A model generated the notes under the pieces. That model did not search any database. It was not told the DNA's origin and saw only the letters and a list, made by a program, of their open reading frames with translations. Source: Flavobacterium cupreum (GTDB taxonomy: Bacteria > Bacteroidota > Bacteroidia > Flavobacteriales > Flavobacteriaceae). Taken from it: a stretch of 64,000 nt of DNA. Numbering within the stretch: position 1 is the first letter of the stretch; each line of letters starts with the position of its first letter. Position numbers and translations under genes: made by a program. Shown here piece after piece: positions 34,387 through 43,928 of the stretch. The DNA lies in contig NZ_QWDM01000009.1 in the NCBI RefSeq assembly GCF_003996965.1, forward strand, positions 1 through 64,000, written 5' to 3'.

Positions 34387-36873
34387 TTAGGCAGCTGCTT
34401 TCCATAAAGCCAAAGTACTTTTATCGGAAGATAAAAATCCTAAAAATGCATTTCCGTTAACCACATAATCATTATAGTCAATGGTTAATCCGCTGATTCC
34501 GGCAATACGGACAGCATAATGTTTTCCCGTCGCTCCACCTGTTCGGACATTCATCAGAATATTGTTCCTGTAATTACGTATAACCGTATTGTTTAAATTC
34601 CATAACGCGGCTGTTGAAGAAGTAGTTCCTGAACTTACGGCACCAGCCACATAAACCGTATTAAAGTAAATATTGTTGTTGTAGGTCGCATTATTACTGC
34701 TATTGTCATTGATTCCATAAATCTTATAGCCACCCGTAACCCCGGTACCAATATTTATAATATTATTATCTGTAGTGGTTACGCCATTACCCAAAAGTAT
34801 CCCATCTATCTCTGAAAGAATATTCGAAGACGAAACAAAAAGATCATGAATAAAATTCCCCGTGACGGAGTTCGTACCTGAATTTGGTCCTGAATAATCA
34901 ATACCAATAACAATGACTGCTGCAGTGGGATGCGTATTTCGAAGGTTGTATATGGTATTACCTGCCACTGATTGGCTGGTACCCGAGAGCACTACAGTTT
35001 GCTGTATGCCCCTAAGGGTGGAATTTGCAGAACTTGTTAAATCCCGTACCGTATTATTACGGATGCTATTTGACGCTCCTCCCGTACAGATTCCATCGAC
35101 TTTGATAACAGAAGTACCATTGTAGGCACTAGTCAGATTTGCAATAGTATTTCCCGTAATAGTAACCAGATTTACGGCGGAATTCACATAGATTCCTCTT
35201 AGGTCCTGCTTAAATAAGGAGACCGTGGCGGGAGAACTTGTCTTAATACTGTTGGCTGTAGAAAGACTCCCAATAAGATTATTGTTGATATTGATAACAG
35301 AAGATGCTACACCACTAATCACAATTCCTTCAAAGCAATGCGAATATCCCGCATTTCCATTGGTAGTAATAGATCCGATAGTATTGTTCTCCATGGTAAC
35401 TTCACCACTATTAAGATAACGTATACCATGTGTCGTAGAATAACCCGAGCCATTCACATTAACACTTGGAATACTGGTATAACCCGATCCTCCATTTGTA
35501 ATAGTAAACCCCGTAACAATACCTCCGGAAATAGTGGCTGTTGCTGTTGCTGTCGTCGTGCTTCCCGAAGGGGTAAAAGTAATTAAAGGTGTTGCTGTAA
35601 AGCCGCTCCCCCCGCCTACAAGAGTCAGAGCAGTAACGATACCGCCTGAAATAGTCGCTGTCGCCGAAGCATTTGGAGTAGTAACCACAATAGAGTTCGT
35701 ACCAGTTGCTGAACCAATCGTATTACCAAGAAGCGTGGCATTCCCGGCAGATAAATAAATTCCATCCCAGGGATTGGCATTGGTACTGCTGATTATAAAA
35801 TTCTGGATTGTGTTGTTTTCAATTAAACTCGATGCTGCTGTATTTCCTGTAAAGTACACACCACAGAAAAAAGTTGCAAAACCCGAATTCATAGTCCACG
35901 GAGTTCCGGTACATAGCGGACCGCTCCCTCCGATAAAATTGCCAGTCACGGTATGAATACTTGCTGTAGAAATCCGGATTACACTGTAAATATTATTTCC
36001 GGTACAGACCAAAGAAGCCGTATCGTAGAAACTGTTACTCACAATCTTCCAATCGGTACTATTACCCGAAATGTTGATCCCGTTAGCACTGTTGCTATCA
36101 TTGAAAAAATTATAAAGCGCATTAAAGCGAATGATATTGCCACTGTTCTCACGACCTGCCGTTCCATAGCTCAGAATGGCATTCATAGGACGGTTTATTC
36201 CTGCACAGGTCAAATTGCAATATTCAATTATATTATTGTCATTTCCGTTTCCAGATGCAGAAGATACAAAGTAAACGATACCAGTTGCAGCACTTAATCC
36301 GGATGCTTTAAGCGTAGTATATCTAACGGTATTATTTTCTGATGAGTTGATGAATCTTAATGTAGAAGCCGATATACCTGTACTGGTATTTATAAAAATA
36401 AGGTCGCTTGTAGTACCGGTGGCATTTACCCGCCCGTCTATAGTTACATTGTCGGCTCCATTAAGCGTTACTAAAGGATTGTCTATATTCCCACTAACAG
36501 AATAACCGCTGCCGGTAGCAAAAAGTAAGACTGAACTGTAGCTGGCCAAACCTGTACCGCTTCCATTTAAGGAGGCTGTAGCAGTCTCGTTTGTGCTGCT
36601 TATGACTGCAATGGTAATAAAACCTGTGACAATGCCTGAATTTATGGCATCAAACGCAGCTTTTAAAGTCGCGTAGTTTCCACCGGTGCCAACCGTTACG
36701 GATGATAAAGCAAGATTACTTTCTTTACAATCCATTTTTTCGGGTATCGCTTTCACTGAAAAAAAACTAAAAAGAAAAACAAATAAAAATACAGAAGTAG
36801 AAATAGGTAGCTTATCTTTCAAAAAGGTACTAATTGCTTTTCCTTTATTCAAAAGAAGCATTAGATTTTTCAT
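34387..36873 (-). CDS. giant T9SS surface protein, N-terminal fragment with signal peptide
   Basis: The 828-residue fragment starts with a signal peptide (ISTSVFLFVFLFSFFSVKA). Parallel beta-helix type repeats with pectate-lyase-like Asn ladders follow (NGADNVTIDGR, IIEYCNLTCAGI, NNTIQNF), then a Gly-rich stretch with duplicated LVGGGSGFT and NGGSGYTS segments. It ends at TAA 34387-34389, right after DKSTLALWKAAA. The next codons in the same frame (QDALSLNINPLF) are the expected continuation of this protein type. Alone it lacks the C-terminal T9SS sorting tail, so it could be exported to the periplasm but not attached to the surface. Confidence 0.8.
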   Translation of the reverse strand: MKNLMLLLNKGKAISTFLKDKLPISTSVFLFVFLFSFFSVKAIPEKMDCKESNLALSSVTVGTGGNYATLKAAFDAINSGIVTGFITIAVISSTNETATASLNGSGTGLASYSSVLLFATGSGYSVSGNIDNPLVTLNGADNVTIDGRVNATGTTSDLIFINTSTGISASTLRFINSSENNTVRYTTLKASGLSAATGIVYFVSSASGNGNDNNIIEYCNLTCAGINRPMNAILSYGTAGRENSGNIIRFNALYNFFNDSNSANGINISGNSTDWKIVSNSFYDTASLVCTGNNIYSVIRISTASIHTVTGNFIGGSGPLCTGTPWTMNSGFATFFCGVYFTGNTAASSLIENNTIQNFIISSTNANPWDGIYLSAGNATLLGNTIGSATGTNSIVVTTPNASATATISGGIVTALTLVGGGSGFTATPLITFTPSGSTTTATATATISGGIVTGFTITNGGSGYTSIPSVNVNGSGYSTTHGIRYLNSGEVTMENNTIGSITTNGNAGYSHCFEGIVISGVASSVININNNLIGSLSTANSIKTSSPATVSLFKQDLRGIYVNSAVNLVTITGNTIANLTSAYNGTSVIKVDGICTGGASNSIRNNTVRDLTSSANSTLRGIQQTVVLSGTSQSVAGNTIYNLRNTHPTAAVIVIGIDYSGPNSGTNSVTGNFIHDLFVSSSNILSEIDGILLGNGVTTTDNNIINIGTGVTGGYKIYGINDNSSNNATYNNNIYFNTVYVAGAVSSGTTSSTAALWNLNNTVIRNYRNNILMNVRTGGATGKHYAVRIAGISGLTIDYNDYVVNGNAFLGFLSSDKSTLALWKAAA

Positions 36874-37065
36874 GATAATTGGGGAGGGAATTTAAGCCTG
36901 GGTGCAAGTCTTATCTTTTAGATACCATATCTTACAAGAAAATACACAATATGCTTTTAACCAGTCAAATGTATCATTTTATCAATAGGTCTTACTACAT
37001 TGTTTATAAGTTTATTCTTAAATCGTAAAATAAAACAGATAAGTAGATATTAATGTGGAATACAA

Positions 37066-37096
37066 AAAGCCCCTTACTAAAAAAATAAGGGGCTTT
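37066..37096 (-). terminator. terminator hairpin downstream of the LLM-class gene
   Basis: AAAGCCCCTTA pairs with TAAGGGGCTTT. On the minus strand it is followed by a T run, so it ends the transcript of the gene at 37121-38143. Confidence 0.75.
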
Positions 37097-37120
37097 GCCT
37101 GCTTTTGTTTTTATACTATT

Positions 37121-38143
37121 TTAACGCCAGCCCAATTCCGGGGCAACATGTTTTAATATAGACGATAGTACATGTATATTGTATTCAACGCCTAATGTAT
37201 TGGGTATGGTCAGCAAGAGTGTATCGGCTTCCTGAATCGCTTCATCCTGAGCCAGCTCAGCAATGAGTTTATCCGGCTCAGCAGCATAACTCTTTCCGAA
37301 AATGGCGCGTTTATCACTTTCAATATTACCAAAACTATCGGAGCCTTTGCCCTGATCGCCAAAGTAATACCGGTCCTGATCGTTGACCAGTGCAAAAATA
37401 GAACGGCTTACGGAAACCCGTGGTTCGCGCTGGTGTCCTGCTTTTTTCCAGGCTTCCTTGTATAACCGGATCTGTTCGGCCTGCTGGATATGGAAAGGTT
37501 TGCCATTTTCGTCATACTTCAGGGTCGAACTTTGCAGGTTCATTCCGTTTTCGGCCGCCCAGACAGCCGTAGCATTAGAAGCAGCGCCCCACCAGATCCT
37601 TTCCCTTAATCCTTCGGAATAGGGTTCCAGACGCAATAAGCCCGGCGGATTAGGAAACATAGGAAACGGATTCGGCTCTGCAAATCCCTCGCCATCCAGC
37701 CTTTTCAAAAATTCCAGGGCTTTTTTTCGTCCCATATCAGCATCGGTTTCACCCTCTGCAGGCTCATAACCAAAAGAGCGCCAGCCGTCCACGACCTGTT
37801 CCGGCGATCCTCTGCTGATTCCTAATTGTAAACGTCCTTCCGATATTAAGTCCGCAGCACCGGCATCTTCTACCATATATAGCGGATTCTCGTACCGCAT
37901 GTCAATTACTCCGGTGCCAATTTCTATTTTACTCGTCTTAGCGCCGATGGCCGAAAGTAAAGGAAAAGGCGATGCCAGCTGCCGTGCAAAATGATGTACC
38001 CTGAAATACGCCCCATCCAGACCAATTTCCTCTGCAGCAACGGCCAGATCGATAGACTGAAGCAGTGTATCGCTTGCCGTACGGGCTTTATACGAAGGAT
38101 GATCGGCCCAGTGTCCAAAAGATAAAAATCCTATATTCTTCAT
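37121..38143 (-). CDS. LLM class flavin-dependent oxidoreductase
   Basis: The 340-residue protein shows the bacterial luciferase-like TIM-barrel pattern: AVAAEEIGLDGAYFRVHHF, TSKIEIGTGVIDMRYENPL, LISEGRLQLGISRGSP and ERIWWGAAS. It is probably FMN- or F420-type, acting on an unknown organic substrate. It is monocistronic: a TATATTTG promoter element precedes it and a terminator follows. Confidence 0.9.
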   Translation of the reverse strand: MKNIGFLSFGHWADHPSYKARTASDTLLQSIDLAVAAEEIGLDGAYFRVHHFARQLASPFPLLSAIGAKTSKIEIGTGVIDMRYENPLYMVEDAGAADLISEGRLQLGISRGSPEQVVDGWRSFGYEPAEGETDADMGRKKALEFLKRLDGEGFAEPNPFPMFPNPPGLLRLEPYSEGLRERIWWGAASNATAVWAAENGMNLQSSTLKYDENGKPFHIQQAEQIRLYKEAWKKAGHQREPRVSVSRSIFALVNDQDRYYFGDQGKGSDSFGNIESDKRAIFGKSYAAEPDKLIAELAQDEAIQEADTLLLTIPNTLGVEYNIHVLSSILKHVAPELGWR

Positions 38144-38539
38144 AGATCCTAATGTTATTATTTACAATTCCAAATATACGCATCATTATTGAGTGTGTTT
38201 ACAACATTTGTTTAGAAAGTGTATTGGCCTACTAATCAAATTGATTGCTGGTGCCTGGAATTCCTGACCTTATCATAATATTTTTCGGAAGAAGAAAACC
38301 GATATAAAAGACAACAGTTCCAAGAGAATTATGTGCATTAAGAATACAGACGGGAAAGGTACTTTTAATGCTCCCAAAATAAAACGACGCCGGCAGGCCG
38401 ATTAGGTTCTACCACTGCTTCAGATATTGATAATGACGGAAGTAAGAATATCAATTCTTCCCTAAAGTCGCCAATCTTTGTCGAATTACGAGTGTGATAT
38501 CTCCCTTCGGTCGAAATGACACAAAACCGTGACCATATG
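38144..38539. other. 396-base intergenic stretch
   Basis: Contains the promoter of the LLM-class gene at 38171-38204. The rest shows no gene, hairpin or repeat that I can support. Confidence 0.4.
38171..38204 (-). promoter_or_regulatory. Bacteroidota promoter of the LLM-class gene
   Basis: On the minus strand TTG is followed, after 23 bases, by TATATTTG. This fits the -33/-7 consensus (TTG, 17-23 bases, TAnnTTTG). The -7 element ends 27 bases before the ATG. Confidence 0.6.
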
Positions 38540-41500
38540 CTATTTGCAGTACTCCTTCATTTTTTTATAGCCATAAACATCTTCAAATCCCAGTTTTTCA
38601 GCTTCTTTGAGATCAGAACATCCTTTTTCGATCTCGTTTAATTTAAATTCAGCCATTGCCCTGTTATAATACGATTCCCCATTTTTAGAATCGGATTGAA
38701 CCGCTTTGCTTAAATCTTCAACAGCTCCCTTATAATCTTTCAGACTGAATTTTGCTGTAGCCCTGTTGTGATACGCATTTTTAAAATCTGGTTTTATTTT
38801 AATAATCCGGGTAAAATCTTCTACCGCCTCCGCCCATTCTAAAGCGTAAATTCTGTTGACTCCCCGCATGTTAAGCGCGTAAACATTATCAGGATCCATT
38901 TCGAGGTTTTTGCTAAAATCACTTATAGCTCCCTTATAGTCTTTCAGGTTCATTACGATAATTCCTCTTTCATAATACAGTTGCGCATTGTCGGGTTCCA
39001 GTTCGATACTTTTGTTATAATCCGTCAGGGCTCCCGTATAGTCTTTTAACCCAAATTTTAACGTGGCCCTGTTTTGATATGCTTTTTTATTGACAGGATC
39101 CAGTTCAATCGTTTTGTTATAATCTTCCAGAGCACCGCTGTAATCTTTAAAAATAACTTTTAAAGATCCCCTGTCACTGTAAGCTTCTGTTTTCGCGGGA
39201 TTCAGTTTAATGGCTTTATCAAGATTCCATAAAGCCCCCTTAAAGTCCTTGAGGTAATACTTTGCAGATCCTATACTGTAGAACACTTCACTGTTGTCCG
39301 GATCTAATTTTAAAATTCTGTCATAATCTTCCAGTGCCCCTTCGTAGTCATTCAACTCAAATTTTATATCAGCCCGGTCCCTGTAAGCCGAAACGGTACC
39401 TGGTTCCAATTCAAGCACCTTACTAAAATCTTCGATTGCCTCTTTATCCTCTTTTAAAAAATGCTTTGTTATTCCTCTGTTGTGAACGGTTTGCGCATTA
39501 TTAGGATCCATTTCAAGAGCTTTGTTAAAATCTTTAAGCGCTCCTTTGTAGTCTTCTGTATAATACCTGGCAATTCCCCTGTTATGGAGTGCTGCTGCAG
39601 AATTGGAATCTCCTGCAACAGCTTTATTTAAATCTTCAAGAGCACCTTTGTAGTCCCGCGCCAGAATTTTAGAAAATCCCCTGTCTGCATAAAATTTTGC
39701 TTTATTATTCTTTGGTTCCGGAGCATTTTTGAGGTCTTCTATCGCTATTCCGTCACTGCCCAAACAATTATTGCCCTGCCCTTTGCTGTAATACAACTGA
39801 TATTGTTCTGTGAGCAGTTCTGTAACTTTGTTCAAATCTTCGATTCCGCCTTTACAATCCTGCAGATCCAGTTTTGCCATTCCACGGATGCGATAGGCTT
39901 CGGTGTCTTTGGCATTCGCTTCAATAACTTTACTTAAATCTAAAATGGCTTCCTTGTAATTTTTCAGGAAAAAGTGGGCAGATCCGCGCTTAAAATAAGT
40001 TTTCGGCTGTGCAGGATACAACTCTATAACTTTGCTGAAATCAGCAGTGGCTTCCTGAAATGCTTTTAACTTTAGTTTTAGCTCGCCTCTTTCCAGAAAA
40101 GCTTCCCCATAAGCAGGGTTCAGTTCAATGGCTTTGCTAAAATCTTCCACGGCTTCACTGTCCTGTTTCAATTCAAGCCTGGACAATCCTCTGCCGTAAA
40201 AAGCCTGACTATTTGAGGGCTCAAGGGCTATTGCTTTGGTAAAATCTGCTATAGCTCCTGCGTTATCGTTTAAGTTGTATTTGGCAGTCGCCCTGTTGAA
40301 ATACGCCTGGCCTGAATCATTATCCAATTCAATAGCTTTGTCTAAGTCTTTTACGGCACCAGTGTAATCCTTCACAAAAGATCTGGAAATTCCTCTTGCA
40401 AAATAAGCTTCTTCAGCATCCGGATTCAGGGCAATAGCGCTGTTATAGGCTTCAATAGAACCGCTGTAGTCCTTCAGAAGAAACTTTGCCAGTCCTTTTT
40501 TATACGGAATACGGTATTCTTTGGGCTGTATTTCACCAGCCTTTTCAAAATCGTTAACAGCACCGTTATAATCTTCTGTGAGGTATTTAAGATCACCCCT
40601 GTTAAAATAGGCATAGTCGTGTTTCGGATTCAGTTCGATTGTTTTGCTGAAATCATCGATTGCATCTTTGTAGTTCTTCAACCGGATTCTCAGCACTCCT
40701 CTTTTGTAATAGGCGATGCTGTTGGACGAGTCTGCCACAATAGCAAGTGTGTAATCCAGAAATGCACCTTTATAATCCTTCAGGCTGTCTTTCAGTTTTC
40801 CGCTTTCAAAGTACTTTTTGGCAAGCATTGCGGTATAATTTTCAGGAGTTCCTTTTTGGTTTTTCACCGGACTAACTGATTTTCCCTTACTGTCCTTTTT
40901 CACAACCGGATTATTTTTTGCCGCTTTGGAACCGTTGCCTTCGGTATAACAGGCAATAAAAGCGGCATTAACCCTTTTCGTAATCGGGTCATCCGTACTG
41001 CCGGAAAAATCTGTATCTGCACCTTCACGAAAATAACCTGTAAGAAAGATTTTTCCAGTACCGCCTATCGTCAGTGCTCCGTGAATATCATTTTTCAATC
41101 CTCCGAGATTTTTGGCGTACAAGTAATTTCCTTTGTCATCGTATTTGGCTATAAAAAGATCTTTTTCTCCTTTACTGGACAGGCTCGCTGTTCCTGCACC
41201 CGGATCAAAATCTGCCATAGTGTTAAAAGTTCCTGAGATATAAATATTTCCTTTGGGATCAATAGCAAGGTCTTCCCCTTTGTCCAATAAACTGCCTCCG
41301 ATATTCTTTGCGAAAATAAAATTTCCTTTTGGATCGTATTTTGCCAAAAACACATCTGCTGATCCGTTACTGGTCAATTGGGACTTCGGGTCAATCGAAT
41401 CAAAGGCAACCGTATTAAAAAAATCACCGGTAATGTAACAATTTCCTGCAGGATCAACAGCAATGGCAGCACTATGATCAAAGGTATTGCTTCCCATATT

Positions 41501-42448
41501 TTTTGCAAAAACATAGTTTCCGGCACTATCGTATTTGGCCAGAAATATATCGGCAAATCCCACGCTTTTGAGTTTGGCTACGCCTGTTCCGGGATCAAAA
41601 TCGCCAGTATCCCTGAATGATCCCGTAAGATAAACACTATCGTTATTGTCAACAGCAATACCCGAAGGACTGCAGGAAGCGCCTTCAGAAAGGATTACAG
41701 AAGAAAGAAAAGCCCCATTTGTATCATATTTAGCCAAAAATCCGTCACCGGGTCCTACGCTGGAAAGATTAAATACACTGCTTCCCGGATCAAAATCGGC
41801 TGTATATTCAAAGTTCCCTGTTAGATATATATTACCACTATTGTCGAATGCAAGGGAATTCCCGCTGTCGTTCCCCACTCCCCCAATATTCTTAGCGAAA
41901 ACATAATTCCCGTTTTTATCATATTTCGCAAAGAAAATATCTTGTTCTGCAAAATTTTTATAGGTGGTCAGATTAGATATCCCTTCGCCCGGATCAAAAT
42001 CAACAGTCCCTGCAAACCGGCCTGTCACGTACAAATTGCCCAGTTTATCCACTACAATAGCCGTACCGGCATCTGCGCCCCGCCCGCCCATCTTTCGGGC
42101 ATAGGTATAATTTCCATTGCTGTCGTATTTCGCAATAAATATATCGTCCTGTCCGGCGCTGACCAGATTGGCAACACCAGATCCGGGATCAAAATCAGCA
42201 GTACCAAAAAAAGTACCGGTCAAATAAACGTTACCGGCGCCGTCAGTCTTTATACTGCTGGCAGTAAATCCTCCGTCTGAAGGTTGTCCCTGAGATTCGA
42301 TGATTTTTCCCCATTGCAGTGAAAGGTTATTTTGTGCCTTCGCCGTGGAAGTGACGATTAAGAATAGTAATACTAAGACACGTATTTTTAAACGAAATGA
42401 AGTTCCTGAACTCATAAATAATCGGTAGTATTTAATTGGGTAACGCAA
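38540..42448 (-). CDS. SBBP beta-propeller and TPR repeat protein
   Basis: The 1302-residue protein starts with a signal peptide (LLFLIVTSTAKAQ); an ATG 11 codons later is equally possible. Residues about 40-510 contain SBBP/propeller-type repeats with the motif GNxYLTGxFxxTADFDPGSG, repeated about eight times. Residues about 545-1290 are about twenty TPR repeats of about 34 residues (GAVEDFSKAIELNPxxxxAYFxRG pattern). The propeller face is likely surface or periplasmic and the TPR superhelix a protein scaffold. No T9SS tail is present. The substrate or partners are unknown. Confidence 0.85.
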   Translation of the reverse strand: MRYPIKYYRLFMSSGTSFRLKIRVLVLLFLIVTSTAKAQNNLSLQWGKIIESQGQPSDGGFTASSIKTDGAGNVYLTGTFFGTADFDPGSGVANLVSAGQDDIFIAKYDSNGNYTYARKMGGRGADAGTAIVVDKLGNLYVTGRFAGTVDFDPGEGISNLTTYKNFAEQDIFFAKYDKNGNYVFAKNIGGVGNDSGNSLAFDNSGNIYLTGNFEYTADFDPGSSVFNLSSVGPGDGFLAKYDTNGAFLSSVILSEGASCSPSGIAVDNNDSVYLTGSFRDTGDFDPGTGVAKLKSVGFADIFLAKYDSAGNYVFAKNMGSNTFDHSAAIAVDPAGNCYITGDFFNTVAFDSIDPKSQLTSNGSADVFLAKYDPKGNFIFAKNIGGSLLDKGEDLAIDPKGNIYISGTFNTMADFDPGAGTASLSSKGEKDLFIAKYDDKGNYLYAKNLGGLKNDIHGALTIGGTGKIFLTGYFREGADTDFSGSTDDPITKRVNAAFIACYTEGNGSKAAKNNPVVKKDSKGKSVSPVKNQKGTPENYTAMLAKKYFESGKLKDSLKDYKGAFLDYTLAIVADSSNSIAYYKRGVLRIRLKNYKDAIDDFSKTIELNPKHDYAYFNRGDLKYLTEDYNGAVNDFEKAGEIQPKEYRIPYKKGLAKFLLKDYSGSIEAYNSAIALNPDAEEAYFARGISRSFVKDYTGAVKDLDKAIELDNDSGQAYFNRATAKYNLNDNAGAIADFTKAIALEPSNSQAFYGRGLSRLELKQDSEAVEDFSKAIELNPAYGEAFLERGELKLKLKAFQEATADFSKVIELYPAQPKTYFKRGSAHFFLKNYKEAILDLSKVIEANAKDTEAYRIRGMAKLDLQDCKGGIEDLNKVTELLTEQYQLYYSKGQGNNCLGSDGIAIEDLKNAPEPKNNKAKFYADRGFSKILARDYKGALEDLNKAVAGDSNSAAALHNRGIARYYTEDYKGALKDFNKALEMDPNNAQTVHNRGITKHFLKEDKEAIEDFSKVLELEPGTVSAYRDRADIKFELNDYEGALEDYDRILKLDPDNSEVFYSIGSAKYYLKDFKGALWNLDKAIKLNPAKTEAYSDRGSLKVIFKDYSGALEDYNKTIELDPVNKKAYQNRATLKFGLKDYTGALTDYNKSIELEPDNAQLYYERGIIVMNLKDYKGAISDFSKNLEMDPDNVYALNMRGVNRIYALEWAEAVEDFTRIIKIKPDFKNAYHNRATAKFSLKDYKGAVEDLSKAVQSDSKNGESYYNRAMAEFKLNEIEKGCSDLKEAEKLGFEDVYGYKKMKEYCK

Positions 42449-42756
42449 CGGCTAACTTACAATTTTATTGAAAAGGAAAAGCAACTATTTTTCCTGTGAA
42501 GTCAAAACTACCAATACCAAATACTTATCAAAACAACAACTGCATTTTTCATTTAAATAAAAAAACAACGAATTAAGACTTTATATTTTACAAACATTCA
42601 ATTATAAAATTCGGCCAAACATCGGAACTCCCATTGCAAAATTTATAACAGAATGATTTTCAAATTCCAGAACAAAAAATCCCCTTTCGTAATGAAAGGG
42701 GATTTTTATATGCCTTTTTGCACTAATCCGGTTATGTTCGCAAAAGAGTAAACCTC
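42449..42756. other. 308-base intergenic stretch
   Basis: Holds the terminator at 42675-42707, which ends the transcript of the lipoprotein gene to its right, and the leader of the SBBP/TPR gene. Nothing else seen. Confidence 0.4.
42675..42707 (-). terminator. terminator hairpin downstream of the small lipoprotein gene
   Basis: AAAAATCCCCTTTC and GAAAGGGGATTTTT form a perfect 14-bp stem around GTAAT. T runs are available on both strands. Confidence 0.85.
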
Positions 42757-42825
42757 TTATTGTTTAGCTTTTCTTTCTTTTGAAGCTTTAGCTTTAGTAC
42801 CCAGTTTAGTCGTATCTTCCTTGCT

Positions 42826-43164
42826 TTATGATGAAATATCATAAGCGGCACCATCTTTCGCACTTGGTCCGGGGCCGGTTCCTGTACCCGCAGTACTGGG
42901 TCCCGGGGCGGCAGGTGTTCCCGCTGCCGAAGTGCTTCCTGCACCCGTAACGCCTTCAGCTTCAGTTCCGGTGGCACCGGTTGAATTGGTACCGGCGGTA
43001 TTGGCTCCCTTATTTACGTTGGTGGTATCTGTTGAAACTGTGTCTTCAGGAGTTTGTCTGGTATCAATTTCATCACTATAACCGTCTTTATTGTTTTTGC
43101 AGGAAAGTAAAAAGCCTGTTATTAGTACCAACAGGACAATTTTTAATTTGAATATCGTTTTCAT
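42826..43164 (-). CDS. small lipoprotein with low-complexity Gly/Thr/Ala tail, possibly prematurely stopped
   Basis: The 112-residue product has a lipoprotein signal (ITGFLLSCKNN) and then a low-complexity segment rich in Thr, Gly, Ala and Pro (TGATGTEAEG, GTGTGPGPS). The frame stops at TAA 42826-42828 after AAYDISS. In the same frame another 22 codons follow before the next stop at 42757 (SKEDTTKLGTKAKASKERK), a Lys-rich tail that looks like the natural end. So this may be a truncated product. Function is unknown. Confidence 0.65.
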   Translation of the reverse strand: MKTIFKLKIVLLVLITGFLLSCKNNKDGYSDEIDTRQTPEDTVSTDTTNVNKGANTAGTNSTGATGTEAEGVTGAGSTSAAGTPAAPGPSTAGTGTGPGPSAKDGAAYDISS

Positions 43165-43311
43165 AATAGTATCTTTTTGTTCGCTACTTCAAATTTAAAA
43201 TTATGAACTGCTAAAATTTTATATAATTTCCGTTATATTTTACAAACCTTTTACTACAAATCTCATAACGGGTTATCTTTTAATCACTCAATAGCTAAAA
43301 AATCACGCAGG

Positions 43312-43914
43312 CTATTTTTCTTTCGTGAGCTGAAGTAATTTTATATAAGTGTCGAAAGTATCAATGTCTGTGGGATCATTCCCGGTCACCACCTCCATGA
43401 CGTGCTCTTTGTGGCTGGCAATAACTTTTTTAGCACCTTCATCGTTGGCTAAAACCAGAAGCTCCGGAAAAAATTTTCGCGGAAATAAAACCGGCACTCC
43501 TCTATATTCCTCGTTTCTGGTCAGAATAATGGATTCCTTTTGCCTGAAATGAAGCTGCATAATTTTGTCCAGATGTATACTTTCAATAAAAGGCTGATCT
43601 GCCAGAAGAAACAGTACTGCTTCGATATCAGTATATTTTTCGTTTAGCTCTTTTGTTGCAAATGCTACAGAACTGCCCAGTCCCTGTTGCCAGTTTTCAT
43701 TAATAAGCACCGTGATGCCTGACAAATCAACTTTTTCCCTAATTTGGTCGTTGTGTGCCCCAAGTACTAAAAAAAGTTTAGAGGCACCGGTTGAAAGAAT
43801 ACTTTTTATGGCATGGCCCAGTAAAGTCGAATCGTTCCAGGGCAATAGTTGTTTGGGCTGTCCCATTCTTTTGGAACTTCCGGCGGCTAACAGCACTATA
43901 GCAATTTGATTCAT
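43312..43914 (-). CDS. MocA-like nucleotidyltransferase for molybdenum cofactor
   Basis: The 200-residue protein has the NTP-transferase signature LAAGSSKRMGQPK (residues 9-21) and LLADQPFI. This is the pattern of MocA, which adds CMP to molybdopterin to form the MCD cofactor used by xanthine dehydrogenase family enzymes. Its start lies 14 bases downstream of the XdhC-like gene. It closes the molybdenum hydroxylase operon, which supports the MocA assignment over other NTP transferases. Confidence 0.85.
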   Translation of the reverse strand: MNQIAIVLLAAGSSKRMGQPKQLLPWNDSTLLGHAIKSILSTGASKLFLVLGAHNDQIREKVDLSGITVLINENWQQGLGSSVAFATKELNEKYTDIEAVLFLLADQPFIESIHLDKIMQLHFRQKESIILTRNEEYRGVPVLFPRKFFPELLVLANDEGAKKVIASHKEHVMEVVTGNDPTDIDTFDTYIKLLQLTKEK

Positions 43915-43928
43915 CGGGATTTGTTAAT

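Noticed and set aside
2360..42828. systematic TAA recoding to explain the three in-frame stops
   Set aside because: Most genes here end normally at TAA, and three cases can be explained by decay or sequence error, so recoding is not supported.
42732..42977. 81-residue minus-strand frame overlapping the small lipoprotein
   Set aside because: It is an Arg/Pro/Glu-rich out-of-frame reading of the low-complexity tail of the lipoprotein gene.
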